NCBI GenBank assembly: GCA_022495005.1
Contig: JAGYXB010001854.1
Location: 391,053-455,052 of the forward strand
Direction: 5' to 3'
Length of the DNA stretch: 64,000 nt
Origin: Rhyacophila brunnea
Lineage: Eukaryota > Arthropoda > Insecta > Trichoptera > Rhyacophilidae
In this document: positions 10,737-21,419 of the stretch, piece by piece
Layout: every line of letters starts with the position of its first letter
Position numbering within the stretch: position 1 is the first letter of the stretch
Made by a program: the position numbers and the translations under genes
The notes under the pieces: generated by a model
The model's input: only the letters and a program-made list of their open reading frames with translations
Told to the model about the DNA's origin: nothing
Database searches by the model: none

Positions 10737-11640
10737 CTATTTTGTATACGAAGTGGAAGCCATTTTTTTTCTAGAGCTACTGGAAGGGGTAATTATATTA
10801 CGACGAATCAAATTAATGTCAATGAAGTGATCATTGAAATCCTTTCGCCATATCACATTGGACAGAAGAGATCGTTTTTCGTATTGTAAATGCTTTAATT
10901 TTGTGAATTGAATATTGTTAAAAGCATAAGAGGCTGCAATGACTTGGTAGTCGAAAAAATCTGCCTCCAACATCTGTAAAACTTAAAAAAACATTTTTTC
11001 TGATGAAATTTCAATATATCTAAGTACCTACCGAATCAATGAAAATGGATTCAGAAGATCCAAATTCTTAGGAAACGTTCAATTACGCTATGAGCAGTAT
11101 CTAACTTTCGTAATGTTCCATGCCCAGGTTCAGAAAACTTTTGTTTAATTACGTTTTTACGGAATTTTTATTTTGAGGTACCCACAGATTTATCCTATCA
11201 CAAAATTATATACTTACTTAATTATTTATTGTTGGAATGTCACGAATGATATGTGTCAGTATTTTGATCAATGCACTTGCCAAAACATTTCCAGATCTGC
11301 CATTTAGGAATTCGTGCCAAATACAATAATTGTATACAGTTTTATTTATATTGCAATAAGCTGTAAAATTAAAGACATTCAAAACAATTTGATACGTTTG
11401 CCTTTGGAAGAGAAAAAATATATTTTCTAAACCAAATGTTATCAGAAATTCTAGGGGAGATGGAGAAAAATCCATTATTTACTTTAAAACTTATATTTAT
11501 AATAATACAATACGAATCACAAACAAATTAAAGCCAGTCAAACGTTATGCATGACGTAACTAAATGTAACTATGACTAAATAAACTGACGAATTTGCGTA
11601 TTGTTTTGTTCTTTGTCCACATTCTTCCAGATAAAATGCG
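10737..11640 (-). pseudogene. DDE-like transposase remnant of the nested transposon
   Basis: In order on the minus strand, pieces in slightly different frames match a pattern I know from uncharacterised insect and cnidarian transposase-like proteins: LEECGQRTKQYANSSVY (near 11,630); LNVFNFTAYCN, then CIWHE and NGRSGNVLASALIKIL (11,475-11,218); VPQNKNS (near 11,170); FSEPGHGTL and LDTAHSVIER (near 11,130-11,060); DFFDYQ and a C-terminal block (10,973-10,737). The WHE, PQNKN and HSVIER blocks sit where acidic catalytic residues would be expected. An AG splice acceptor-like TTTTACAG precedes 10,973, so a small intron is possible. Stops between the blocks show decay. I cannot name the superfamily. 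Confidence 0.6.
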
Positions 11641-11711
11641 CAATGCCATTGGTCGAAAAGGATATGGAACAAACCAAGACAACTTATAATATAGCGTAGA
11701 AAATTATTAGT

Positions 11712-11749
11712 ATTGGTTTGTTCTATATCCGGATATGGAACAAACCAAT
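11712..11749. repeat. 38-bp palindrome, subterminal repeat of the nested transposon
   Basis: ATTGGTTTGTTCTATATCC is followed directly by its near-exact reverse complement (one mismatch). It fuses the ATTGGTTTGT block of the terminal repeat with the internal GGATATGGAAC motif. Paired subterminal sites like this usually serve as transposase binding sites; that role is inferred. Confidence 0.75.
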
Positions 11750-11937
11750 CCAATCTTTTGTATTCTTTTTATGGATTTGGAACAAAAATATACTTACAAC
11801 TAGTTTATTTCAATATTTTTTGGTCTTTTTTCACTGGATATGTAACATAACAATACTCAATGATCATTTTACGTAAAAAAGTTTTTTTTGATAAAAATGG
11901 TCTGTGTCACAAACCAATACTAAGCTAGCGATATGGC

Positions 11938-12577
11938 CGTAAAGGTGGCACATGTTGCACTTCACTACCCCCACAAAGTCCTTCAATGGGAAGGATTCCC
12001 ATCCCATATACAGCCTGTCCTCCACCAAAAGGGCAGACCAAATTGCACCAGGGACGAAAACCACGAAGTGACATCTGCCGGTCTTCGGGCCAGCTTTGTG
12101 GCTGAGTCGAATATCCCTGTACGCCGATTCCGGCAGACCAGTCTGCTCCTTGGTGGAGGTGTAGATGGCTTCCCGGAGCTGGGGTTCTGTAAGGGTTGAA
12201 GGGAGATTAAAAATAATAACCCGAGGCTGTTTTTTCCCGGCGAGCTCAGCTCTTAGGGCAGCCTCCGAGGTCTCCATGGCCTTAACGAGGGCCGTGGCCT
12301 CGACTTCGGAGCGGGGGTGAACAATAATTCCTCCGTTTCTCACGTTTCGGATCCCTGTAATTTGGACCCCGATTGATCTGGGGTCAAATGCCTTCTTCAG
12401 GAGGTCCTTTGTGGCTTCCGATGTTTTTCCCCAGAGCCGGTCGGGAAAAATAGGACGCCCGGTCTGGGGGCTAAAGGCAGGGACGGGAAATGGCTGTTGA
12501 CGGTGGCCGGAGGTGGAGCGAGTATTGTGGAGGTTGCAGTGGGAGGGCGGCTTCTTCTGCCGAGGGCTGTGGCCCAC
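11938..12577 (-). pseudogene. R1-like ORF1, RRM-like region and first zinc knuckle
   Basis: This is the middle of ORF1, in a second frame relative to 12,397-13,260. It contains a region typical of R1-clade gag proteins (VIIFNLPSTLTEPQLREAI ... GRCHFVVFVPG) ending in GVVKCNMCHLYGH, the first half of a CCHC knuckle. The reading is then interrupted by the transposon at 10,015-11,930. The codons up to about 11,864 beyond the junction belong to the inserted element. The frame change from the upstream part lies between roughly 12,440 and 12,480. Confidence 0.82.
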
Positions 12578-13260
12578 GATGTGGGCGCTGGCATCGTTGC
12601 GGCGATGGTGGTGTGGAAGTTTGCCGATGCTGTTGGTTTTGGTGAATGAAGCGTCTTAAGGGTTTTGGTTTGCGTGTGCAGGTCTTTGATAGCCTTCTTT
12701 TGCATATTGAGGCCAATTGTCCTGTCCTTTAGTAGCCCCTCTAGGTGTTTAATATTGGCTTCTTGGGCAATGGTCTTTTTTTCTAGTTTTGCCATGGTCA
12801 TGTTCTGCCTGCCTTGTGCTTCTGAGAGGCTCAATAGGGCGTTATTGATGCGTTCCTTGGCTCCTGCTTGCTTGCCGCGGAAGGCCGCAATTACTTCATT
12901 CATATAGGTGGACACGTCTTGATAGACGGATTCATATAAGTCCGTGTCGACGGCAGTGTATTCCCCAGTTTCCTCGTATTCGCTGCCGGAAGACGATGAA
13001 GAAACGTCGTTGTCAGCATGCCGAGGGGCTGGTTGGTGGTTCTTGGATTTTGGTTTTTTGGCTTCAGGTTCGGTGATAGTGTCCGGAAATGTGGCTTTTG
13101 ATGATGATTTCTTCCCAGGTGACTTAGGCGAGCGCGTCTTGTTTTTTGACGATCGTATAGTCGTTAATGGGGCGTGGCCAGATGTGGATGCCGCAAGGGA
13201 TGGTGTGTTGTGAGGATCAGGACCTTCCCGAGGAGGTGGAGTACGCTCCATGTTAGGCAT
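12397..13260 (-). pseudogene. R1-like ORF1, N-terminal part
   Basis: The gag-like ORF1 starts at the ATG at 13,258-13,260. The first ~90 residues are basic, proline- and serine-rich. A serine/acidic run follows (SSSSSGSEYEETGEY), then a helical region likely to form a coiled coil (MAKLEKKTIAQEANIKHLEG and on). This architecture fits ORF1 proteins that multimerise and coat element RNA. The natural product should change to the frame of 12,577-11,938 after about 12,480; as it stands, this frame ends at 12,397. Confidence 0.78.
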
Positions 13261-13262
13261 TT

Positions 13263-13902
13263 GGGTTAGATAGCAGAATCAAAAGTAATTAGTAATAATT
13301 TATAAGTTGAGGGTCTTAATACACTAACATAATAATATTGTCTTTAGATCGATGCACTGGTCGTCCCTGCATATAATATATAGCATTTCCTACACTAAAA
13401 CAATGTCAAAAATAGTTCCAGCAAAAACAATTTATCACGCAATAAATATTATATTATTACAATAATTAATTATTATTACAATACTATTATTAAATGAAGG
13501 AATGGAAATACTTATTTTAAAACACCAAATCTAACAACAACAACGCTAATTACATCTGTTTATAACTTGTAATGATAATTAAACTAATTAATTTAATGGT
13601 TATCAATTACACGGGAGCAATAAATTTATACAGAAATATGATTGTTCGCGAGTTCATTGCTGGTTGGCAAGGAAAAAGGCACATTTACCGGGAAAGTCCT
13701 AGGGGAAAACACACAAAAGTTTCACAAATCGTATTCCATGGGCAGGCGAAGGTATTAGTTAAAAAACGGGATCAAAAACTTGTGAATAGCAGGGTCAAAA
13801 TTGAAAATAACGAAAGCGAAATGATAACGATGCAAAAACACGTCAGAACGGCTCGACCGTTATACTCAGTCTATGTACCAAAACCATCTATGTCAAAATA
13901 TG
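13263..13902. other. Gene-free AT-rich flank
   Basis: This stretch holds the 5' flank of the R1-like element and AT-rich sequence. An open frame of 123 codons (13,572-13,943) has no family resemblance, and its last ~13 codons are the tip of the long-inverted-repeat element. Confidence 0.4.
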
Positions 13903-13945
13903 TACCGGACAAACAAGAATACGAGCTAATAAAAACGTTGTAAAA
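13903..13945. mobile_element. Solo tip of the long-inverted-repeat family
   Basis: CCGGACAAACAAGAATACGA followed by GCTAATAAAAACGTTGTAAAA is the outer end of the family seen at 4352, 24,690, 25,975, 29,190 and 51,421. Only about 40 bp are present. Confidence 0.65.
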
Positions 13946-16074
13946 TACGTCACGCCGTGCACGCTTTAAGAGACAAAATATTATTCAGCCCGCCAACACT
14001 ATGGCAGTGAAATCATTTGTGTTTGCGGCACTCTCCTATTTGAAGTTATAAACTACGCGCAAAACTTGTTTGATGCGAATTTGTCGTACGTACACACTTG
14101 CACTCACGGTCGGCTCACCAAATGCTCAAAATATGATGATAGATAATTTTTCTAAATTACTGGCTAAATCAATCAGCAATTCGATGTAAACTATATATTT
14201 CTGTGAAATATTTTGAATACTTTTTGTTTGTGTAAAAAGAACTGCTGTGATTTTTAGCAAACAATATATTATAATATTTTAACCGATAAATTACATGGAA
14301 TTCGAGTATTTAATATTTTACGTATATCTAAATTTGTATTGTGCTTGTATTCTTTTTGATATTTTAGTATATTTATCTAAATTAAAAAATACAATTTTCT
14401 TTGTTATACTAAGCTGCTTTTTAGTTAAGAAAATCATGAAAAGTAATACCAGCCAATAGTTCTCCTTTATACACAAAGCATAATGGTACTTTGAAAACAG
14501 AAAATAAGCAAATACAGGCAGGATCGGGTTGCTTTGAAAATAGTATAAAAAAATATGCTGCAATGCATTCATTGGCTAAAACAATGCGCCTGAAAAATCA
14601 CGGTATTTTTTTCAAGGAACATTCATAAAAAATATCATGCAGTATACGCGTATTGCGTTCTTCATAATGAATTAATGTTTAGTACTGCATTAAGAATTTG
14701 TTTTTGAAGAATTCTAGCTGATAGAAAATATCACGGTCATGATTCTCAGTCATGACAAAGAAAGAACATTTAATTTTAACCTTGTTGAATTTATTTGAAA
14801 TATTATAAACTCATTTCAATTACTATTATACCTAGATTTATTTCGAATAAATAACTTTTTGTGGAAACAGTATTTAATGAAAGATAATTAATTCCTATGC
14901 ACACGCGAGGGATTGTGTAGATTTATCCGTGGAATAATCGCGTTGAAATATTAATAAAAAGATCTATGTCATGCGTATACTTGAGTAAAGGAGCCTTTTC
15001 ATGATGTAAATAAGTAACTTCGTAGGTATTATAAATCAGAATCTATTCGATTATTGTTTGCTTTCAGTATCTTTTATTAATTCCACCTCGTTAGTTGCCA
15101 ATGATTCTGATATTCAGATACTTCATTATAGCAAATATTCCAGTCTCTAAGAGTCGTCAGATAGCATGTCGATATCTTTCTTCCAGATCCTCTATTGTAT
15201 CTATGACACATTTATTTAAAGATAAAATGAAGATATATATAATATATATATAAATTAATGTGATACATCTTCAAGTTTAGGTTAATTTGAACAAAATAAG
15301 GTTTTTAAATTGGGTATTTATATCTATATTTTAATACTTTTTTTTAATTTTAACATTTTTAATAATTATCTTTCCAACTAATATAGAGTAAGCGCGAATA
15401 CACTTAAAATTCAAATACTTCAAAAAAATTGGTCGATATTATGAGATTATGGTTTCCAACCTTTTCCTAGTCGAGACACCCTTGTATTATAGCCAAATAA
15501 CCTGCAATCCATTGTGACATTTAAAAAGGCATTTTAATAGAGTGGAAAAAACACAGTAAAAACAACCAGACAAAACATCTTAAACATCTTCACACTTTTA
15601 CGCTCAAAGATCAAGCGAAATAGCATCTTTACTATGACTGCACAGCAAAGGAGGTTTGGCTATGGCGATGGAATTCTTGCATTGAATCTTAATTGAACGC
15701 GTTTTGTGATTACATGAGTTACTAAGGGCTGACATGTTAGTTTACGAACTCGACTACTTCTAAAGCGGTCATGCCAGAACAACGCTATAATTCGGTAAAG
15801 ACATCGTTTCTTAAATTTTAAAAGTCAAGACCACTGAACATTATTTATAAGATTTCAGTCCCACAACTATACAGAACCGCATGTACATATTGCATATACA
15901 TATTTAACAAGCAGCATTATGTCCTGATAGAATACAGCCTTCGCGCAACTTTAAATCGCTTGAATGTAGTCCCCGCCATGTCTGTGTCGATTACAAGTTC
16001 ACAACACGATTCTACACGATGGCAGAGCACGAACGGCTAATAATTCAGTTGGCCCTGGGTTAATGCCCCGAGAT
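13946..16074. other. Gene-free stretch
   Basis: No gene is recognised. Around 15,449-15,480 the sequence GGTTTCCAACCTTTTCCTAG then TCGAGACACCC is reminiscent of hAT terminal repeats, but no partner end was found. The rest is AT-rich and featureless to me. Confidence 0.35.
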
Positions 16075-16165
16075 AACATCCATTTCTTGTACAAACAAAA
16101 ATCTGTTAATACAACAATCAATCACACTGTATAGGCGCATATGGCCCTCATAGAACCTAACATGA
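16075..16165 (+). mobile_element. SINE body/tail fragment (opposite orientation)
   Basis: The minus-strand reading contains CATATG, then GTATTAACAGATTTTTGTTT and an AGAAATGGATGTTA block. These match the body and tail of the SINE copies at 43,135 and 59,125, which have these blocks on the plus strand. The tRNA-like head is not seen. Confidence 0.5.
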
Positions 16166-17138
16166 AGATTTAATATAATGTATAATAAAATCTAGCTGTT
16201 TGTTTAACGTAATAAAATAATATTTTAATAAAAATTTTCAACCCTTTTTCTATGCGTAAGGCACCTTAAGATGTCCAGGTTTTCTACTGTACAAGTATCG
16301 GTAGGTAACAAAAACAAAATTCTTGCAGAAGTTTACGAGTATCGAATATCATCAAAACAGTATCTTTATACTTACCGTGTATTATAAAATTTCAATTTGT
16401 ATTTCGCTAATGATTTTATGGCCGCAAAAATACAGAGTTTCATTAAAAATTAACCAAAAGTGATAACTTAATTCAACACTGAAGAAGCTTTAACGTAAGC
16501 TGGTATAAGTGGCGCGTATACTTGTAACAATACCGAGAGCTTTTAAGCTTATCCCAGTTATAAACTCGCAAGGAAATAGAAGCGTTAATGACTTTTCAAA
16601 CGACTCCGCCATTATTTTGCAAGAAAGAGAGCTTAATGATACTTTTAATGAAACGTTATTACTTTAAGCTTTACTTACAACACCTGGATATTTGTTTTCA
16701 CTGTGCTTTTATTATTACTCGGATATGCCTTGTGTAACAAATAACGGTCCATTATATCAGATTAATAACATACATTTTGTATTTTACGTTATGCATACAG
16801 CGATTAATTTTGTGTTAGATAAAATAGATCCTACAAATATGAATAAACATTACGAATTTTAATGATTGCTATTTTTTAATATAAGTACTTTTAATAAAAA
16901 TATACAATATGCCAATTTGTTTTAATATCTATTGAAAAGAGGTTTTAGCTCAAATTGGTAAGCCTAGAAGCCAGAAAATGAAACTGAAAAATCGTATGAC
17001 AAAGAAAGCAGTTGCCTCCATGCCAGGCTTGATAAAACAAGGTTATTTTACCTTACTAAAAATATTTAGAACATACAAATAATATATTATATCAAATATA
17101 TTATTGATGAAAACGCTTGCAACTTGAGCATGCATCAG
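16166..17138. other. Gene-free stretch
   Basis: AT-rich sequence with no recognised coding region, repeat family or RNA gene. Confidence 0.35.
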
Positions 17139-17510
17139 TGACGTCCCGTGAGGGTAGGCAGATTGAGCGTCGCTTGGGGGCGGCACTTACTCGAAGGGCG
17201 GCAAATCGAGGAGAATCATTTGGTATATATAGAAATAGCTACGTATACTGAGTACCTACTTAATAACGACGATATCTTTCCTTTTAAAAAATCAGCTTAC
17301 TGGTTGGAAACAAAATGTATTAATTAACATAAAAGGTTTAACAGGTCTGTATTTTTTTGTCGGGTTCGTGATTTCTAGTTTACTTCCGTTGCCTTTCGAT
17401 GTCCTTGGTGACCAGAAACGACACGAGCACGGATTATAAAAAATATTATATAAAAAGTAGGGCGGCATTATGGCCCTGCGCTGACGCATCACTGACGATC
17501 GGTTAAACGG
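17139..17510 (+). mobile_element. 'GACGTCCC' repeat family, copy 1
   Basis: The stretch begins CAGTGACGTCCCGTGAGGG, continues CAGATTGAGCGTCGCTT and GGGCGGCAAATCGAGGAGAA, and near its end has a GGGCGGCATTATGGCCCTGC block. The same blocks occur inverted at 20,322-20,795. GCATGCAT occurs immediately before the start and again at 17,511-17,518, a possible 8-bp target duplication (GCATGCATCA is shared). The opposite end shows no clear matching terminal repeat. No protein is encoded. Confidence 0.55.
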
Positions 17511-17518
17511 CATGCATC

Positions 17519-19941
17519 AATAGAACAATCCTAACAATATTTGACGGATAAAAATGTACACGTTTCAATTACAATTATTAAGCTGGAACAAGTTTTTATC
17601 ACGGGCCCAATTAGCCATACAGACTTGATATCAACTGAGGCCCAATTTGAGGCATTTGAGAAATTTGCAGCTTCGCACGGAAACCAGGTTAATCGGGTTG
17701 GTTTTGATTTCTCCTTAGAGTAATCATCAAATAATTCAAATCTTGATATTAAGTATGCGTATACAGATGACACTTAAGGTTCAAATACACTATGATCATG
17801 TGCTGTGAAAAAAATGGAGCCCCACCAATTCAGTAGTACTGGGCTATTAGCCTATAGTAAATCTGACCCTTAAGCTGTAAGTACATTACAATCACGTCAC
17901 GTACTATCACATGCCGGTATAGCAACAAATTTAATTTTTGGTTTCGTTATTCGGCAGAATATTTTGAATGATCACTATCTCTATCAATTGAAAGAGAGTG
18001 TATTTTGTATTATTATGCATTATTCATACTAATTTCAATTAATTTTAACAGTTTCTACGTGTGTGTACGTTAAAATAATTTGCAATATTTATCCATAGAT
18101 AATATTTTGAACAGAAGCCAATCAGACGACCATAGATAATAAACGTAAACAACAGACATATATAATATTTTAATAGAAAATCCACAGAGAAAACCCAGAA
18201 CTAAAAACTAAGAACGACGCAAGTCGCTTAGGCCTTATAAATATTAAGCGTTATATTATAAATATTAGGCGTTATAAATTAGGCGATATAAATAAAAAAG
18301 ATTTCAAGTTATACACATTTATGTTTTTATAAAAATCGAAGTTTTTTTTAAATAAATATAATAAATATTAAAACGATGAATTAGTCAAAAATCTACACGG
18401 TAAAAAAAGAAAACTTAATGAACTAAATTTTAATAATAAATATGACCATAAATATAATTTTGACTTTAAAAAAATCTTTTTAATGTTTTCAGATACGTAT
18501 TTATTAGTTAATACAGTTGAAATTATAAATTATCAAAAAAATGTCTCAAATTGCATGCTTCGTATTTTTTCGGTAGGTGCCTCTGCTGGTATTAGGATCC
18601 ACACGCTGCATGGTTGTTACATCAGTCCCGTACGGTTTTGTATCTGGATAGCAGAGTGAGCACGTATTTTTTTCTTTCAGAGTTTATATGCTTCAATAGA
18701 ATATTCTGCCGCAAAAAATACATTCCAATTTATTTTAGTAAAAATTCAATTATAAAAAAATATATTGACGACACCACACTAAAATACATACATCAGTAAA
18801 ACACGACGTACAGAATCCAATGGTTAAAGCTTCAGGTCCCATTCAATTTGTTTCTTTTTAATGTGTACGTTTTTGATCAATGAATAATTAATAATGGCTA
18901 CAATCTTTTCAAATCAAAATTCATTCAAATTAAATTTTGTTTATTTGTCATCTAAATAAAAAAAAGTTTAATTGAAAATTTACCAAGCGGTGCGACAACA
19001 TCGGTAAATCTCTACAGACTAATAAAATGTTACCATTATGACAAATTATCAAATAGTATTGCGTAGTACGTATTCATAAAATACCGTAGCACCAGCGTAG
19101 CAGCGTAGACGCTTCATTTCTCCACGTCCGGTAATGTTCACATTCACTCGCCACCCGATTCAATCAGTTTACCAACTCGATTTGGGCAAATTCAATTTTC
19201 CACCCCAATACGTTTGTCATTCTCCTGTGTGATGCGCTGCATATTTTCCGTATATTTTGACAATACATGTTATCAGCGGAAACCAGTCTACAGCTTTTTT
19301 GTATAGTCACAAAACGGTTAAGAATTGTTTCATTTATCTAGAACTCTAGAATACTTTGCACTATGATTTTTTAAAGTACACATTTAGGCACTGTATCCAT
19401 ACCACAGTGGAGAAGACTTAATAACACGATATTATTTAAAACTTCCTTTATTACAAATATTTTATTAATATCCGTATTTAAAAAATAACTTTATTATTTT
19501 ATATTCCACAAAAAAATATAATTTCTAAACGACATGTCTTTCTAATTATATATTATAAATTGATTGTTGACTAGGTCAATCAGGCGGCACGTAACAATAA
19601 TAATTTTTCTAATACGAGCTATAACACAAACACCATCAAACAAAGGCTTTAACTAATTTGGTACATTTCACGCGTACAACACAAACAAACGATGACACAT
19701 GTATTGTAAAAAATACATAACACAAAGTTTAAGCCTGAAGCTATTGGGATAATAACCTGCCATATTTATATCGATGTAATTTTTTAAGCAAATCCATTTA
19801 TTTTCCGCGCTAAATTCGATGCTAAAGTAGAATCGCAGTTAGACATTATTTGTTTTATCTATTTTAATGCAAGATTTCTTTTTTTAGTCACCTACCATAG
19901 TCTACTTACACCATTTGCTATTGTCATACCATAAATATTAT
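17519..19941. other. Gene-free stretch
   Basis: A 60-codon open frame at 17,541-17,723 ends in protein-like sequence but matches nothing known to me. Near 18,240-18,290 a short motif (AT(T/A)AGGCG plus ATATAAAT) repeats three times. Otherwise it is AT-rich and unassigned. Confidence 0.35.
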
Positions 19942-20210
19942 ATCATCACCATCATCAGCCTGAATCTATTCACTGCTGGATGAAGGCCTCTTCAAGCTGC
20001 TTCCACTTCTCTTGATCCTGTGCGTTGCGTTGCCACGTACTTCCGCAGAACTTTATCATTTCATCGATTTAGCGGCCTCTAGGTCTACCTTGCGGACGTT
20101 TTGTACTTCTTGGATACCACTGGATGACTAGATTTGTCCAACGATTGTCTCTTCTTTGGGCTATGTGTCCAGCCCATCTCCACTTAATAAACTATATTAC
20201 ATCGCTATTA
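19942..20210 (-). pseudogene. RTE-type retrotransposon 3' end
   Basis: On the minus strand this is the same terminal segment as 33,935-34,394: the ATGTGTCCAGCCCATCTCCA, TGGATACCACTGGATGAC and GATGAAGGCCTC blocks, ending at the (ATC)n repeat near 19,942. RTE elements end in such short repeats. The frame is broken by many substitutions and only the last ~85 codons are represented. Confidence 0.75.
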
Positions 20211-20321
20211 CATGATATATATTATAATAACATATACATATTAGAAATGTCGTGGAAAAACCACAAAGTAAAAACACAGATGTAAAGTGATAGAAGTTTA
20301 CAATCTGTGACTTTGCTGATG

Positions 20322-20795
20322 TCCCTAGACAAAATGCCGCCTCTAGGCAGCGCCAAAATGCCGCCTCATTTTTTATATAATATTTTTTATCATTCTTTTA
20401 TGACTCCAATATCTAAGAAATGTATTGTATGGATACATTACTAACAAAATATACAACACTAATACAAACGAAATTAAATTTAGATATAAAAAGCAAAATA
20501 AGCAATAAATATAATATAGGTAATAAAGTTAGACACCCAAATCACCAGAGTCTGAGGTTCTATTTCTGACACATTTGGTTTGTACCATATAGCAATACAC
20601 AGAGTTATAATTTTCATACCCTTTTACTATGCTATTATTGTACAACATGTAAACAAAATAATTTTAGCTATTCCTATTTAAAAGTATCATATTTCTATAT
20701 ACATATTCCAAATGATTCTCCTCGATTTGCCGCCCTTCGAGTAACTGCCGCCCCTAAGCGACGCTCAATCTGCTTACCCCCACGGGACGTCACTG
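20322..20795 (-). mobile_element. 'GACGTCCC' repeat family, copy 2 (inverted)
   Basis: Read on the minus strand it starts CAGTGACGTCCCGTGGGGG and has the same CAGATTGAGCGTCGCTTAGG and GGGCGGCAAATCGAGGAGAA blocks as copy 1. It ends with two GGCGGCATTTTG units. TTGCTGA lies at both edges (about 20,314-20,320 and 20,796-20,802), a possible 7-8-bp target duplication. No coding sequence. Confidence 0.55.
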
Positions 20796-20802
20796 TTGCT
20801 GA

Positions 20803-21321
20803 CACTAAATGACAATAGAGTATTCAGGTAAGTATTCAAGGTCTGGCAAGTTCACACATTATTTTTTCAATGTACGTTTAAACTAAAATATACAATTGGC
20901 TAACATCATGTGAAATAAAAATCTGTTACGGAACCTCTTCGTGAGACGGCCGAGATTCACAAATAGAATTGTGAAGCAATTTTTATTTAAATAATGTATA
21001 ATATGAAAATCATGCTTAAAGTAGGGGTACACATTTTTGTTAAGATACCAAACAAACGAGTAAAATTCTAGCATGCAAAATGCTTAGCCATAATTATGAG
21101 CTGGTATCACTGTATAATGATTTTTTTAACGGTTACCTACTCCCCGAGCATCGCGTCAAGCACATTGGTATTTCAATAGTTAGGCAATATCACGTTGCAT
21201 ATTCTTATATGTCAGTCCTAAAAAGTTGTCGACTTAAATCATGGATTATAAGTTTATTGTTCGCTCAATATGTGGTGCGAATAGAGTGTGAGTCAAGAAC
21301 AAAGCTAACATATATCACAAC
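20803..21321. other. Gene-free stretch with a short shared repeat
   Basis: Bases 20,930-20,970 (CTCTTCGTGAGACGGCCGAG followed by ATTCACA) resemble 40,920-40,955. This is probably a fragment of an unidentified repeat. A 93-codon open frame at 21,080-21,361 runs into the next element and is not credible as a gene. Confidence 0.35.
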
Positions 21322-21419
21322 TAGGGATTGCAATACCGGTATTTCAAAACCGGTATTCTAATATTTATCAATACCGAAATACCGGTTTTAAAAATTCAAA
21401 ATACCGGAATTTTCATGTA

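Larger units (their letters stand above)
10015..11930 (-). mobile_element. TIR DNA transposon nested in R1-like ORF1
   Basis: The 1,916-bp element has ~33-bp terminal inverted repeats starting CGCTAGC and containing ATTGGTTTGTGACACAGACC; the ends differ at two or so positions. It is flanked by ATAT on both sides (10,011-10,014 and 11,931-11,934), so the target duplication is ATAT or the TA within it. Subterminal copies of GGATATGGAACAAACCA occur in both orientations near both ends (about 10,265-10,310; 11,658; 11,712-11,749). The minus strand carries transposase remnants (10,737-11,640). It is much more AT-rich than the host R1-like element. Confidence 0.85.
6282..13262 (-). mobile_element. 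R1-clade non-LTR retrotransposon, near full length
   Basis: The element is read on the minus strand. In order it has a short 5' leader, ORF1 (gag-like, coiled coil and zinc knuckles), ORF2 with an N-terminal endonuclease, a reverse transcriptase and a C-terminal CCHC knuckle, and a ~300-bp 3' UTR ending at ATTGAAGTTAAT. The ORF1 stop and the ORF2 start overlap as ATGA. An unrelated 1,916-bp DNA transposon lies inside ORF1 (10,015-11,930), so the element itself is about 5.1 kb. It is markedly GC-richer than its surroundings. ORF1 has a frameshift and ORF2 has stops and frame changes, so it is inactive. I could not find a target duplication. It is not in rDNA, unlike canonical R1. Confidence 0.88.

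Noticed and set aside
10974..11218. Intron in the nested transposase (GTAAGT near 11,218 to ACAG near 10,974)
   Set aside because: The interval itself contains family-like coding blocks (VPQNKNS; FSEPGHG), so most of it is decayed coding sequence. A much shorter intron remains possible.
13572..13943. 123-codon plus-strand frame
   Set aside because: Its last codons are the non-coding tip of the long-inverted-repeat family and the rest resembles no family.
15449..15480. hAT-like terminal sequence (TTTCCAACCTTTTCCTAGTC)
   Set aside because: No inverted partner or 8-bp duplication could be found, so it was not called as an element.
17541..17723. Possible host exon (60 codons)
   Set aside because: The sequence looks protein-like, but there are no neighbouring exons and no family match. 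Splice signals are too weak to call by eye.
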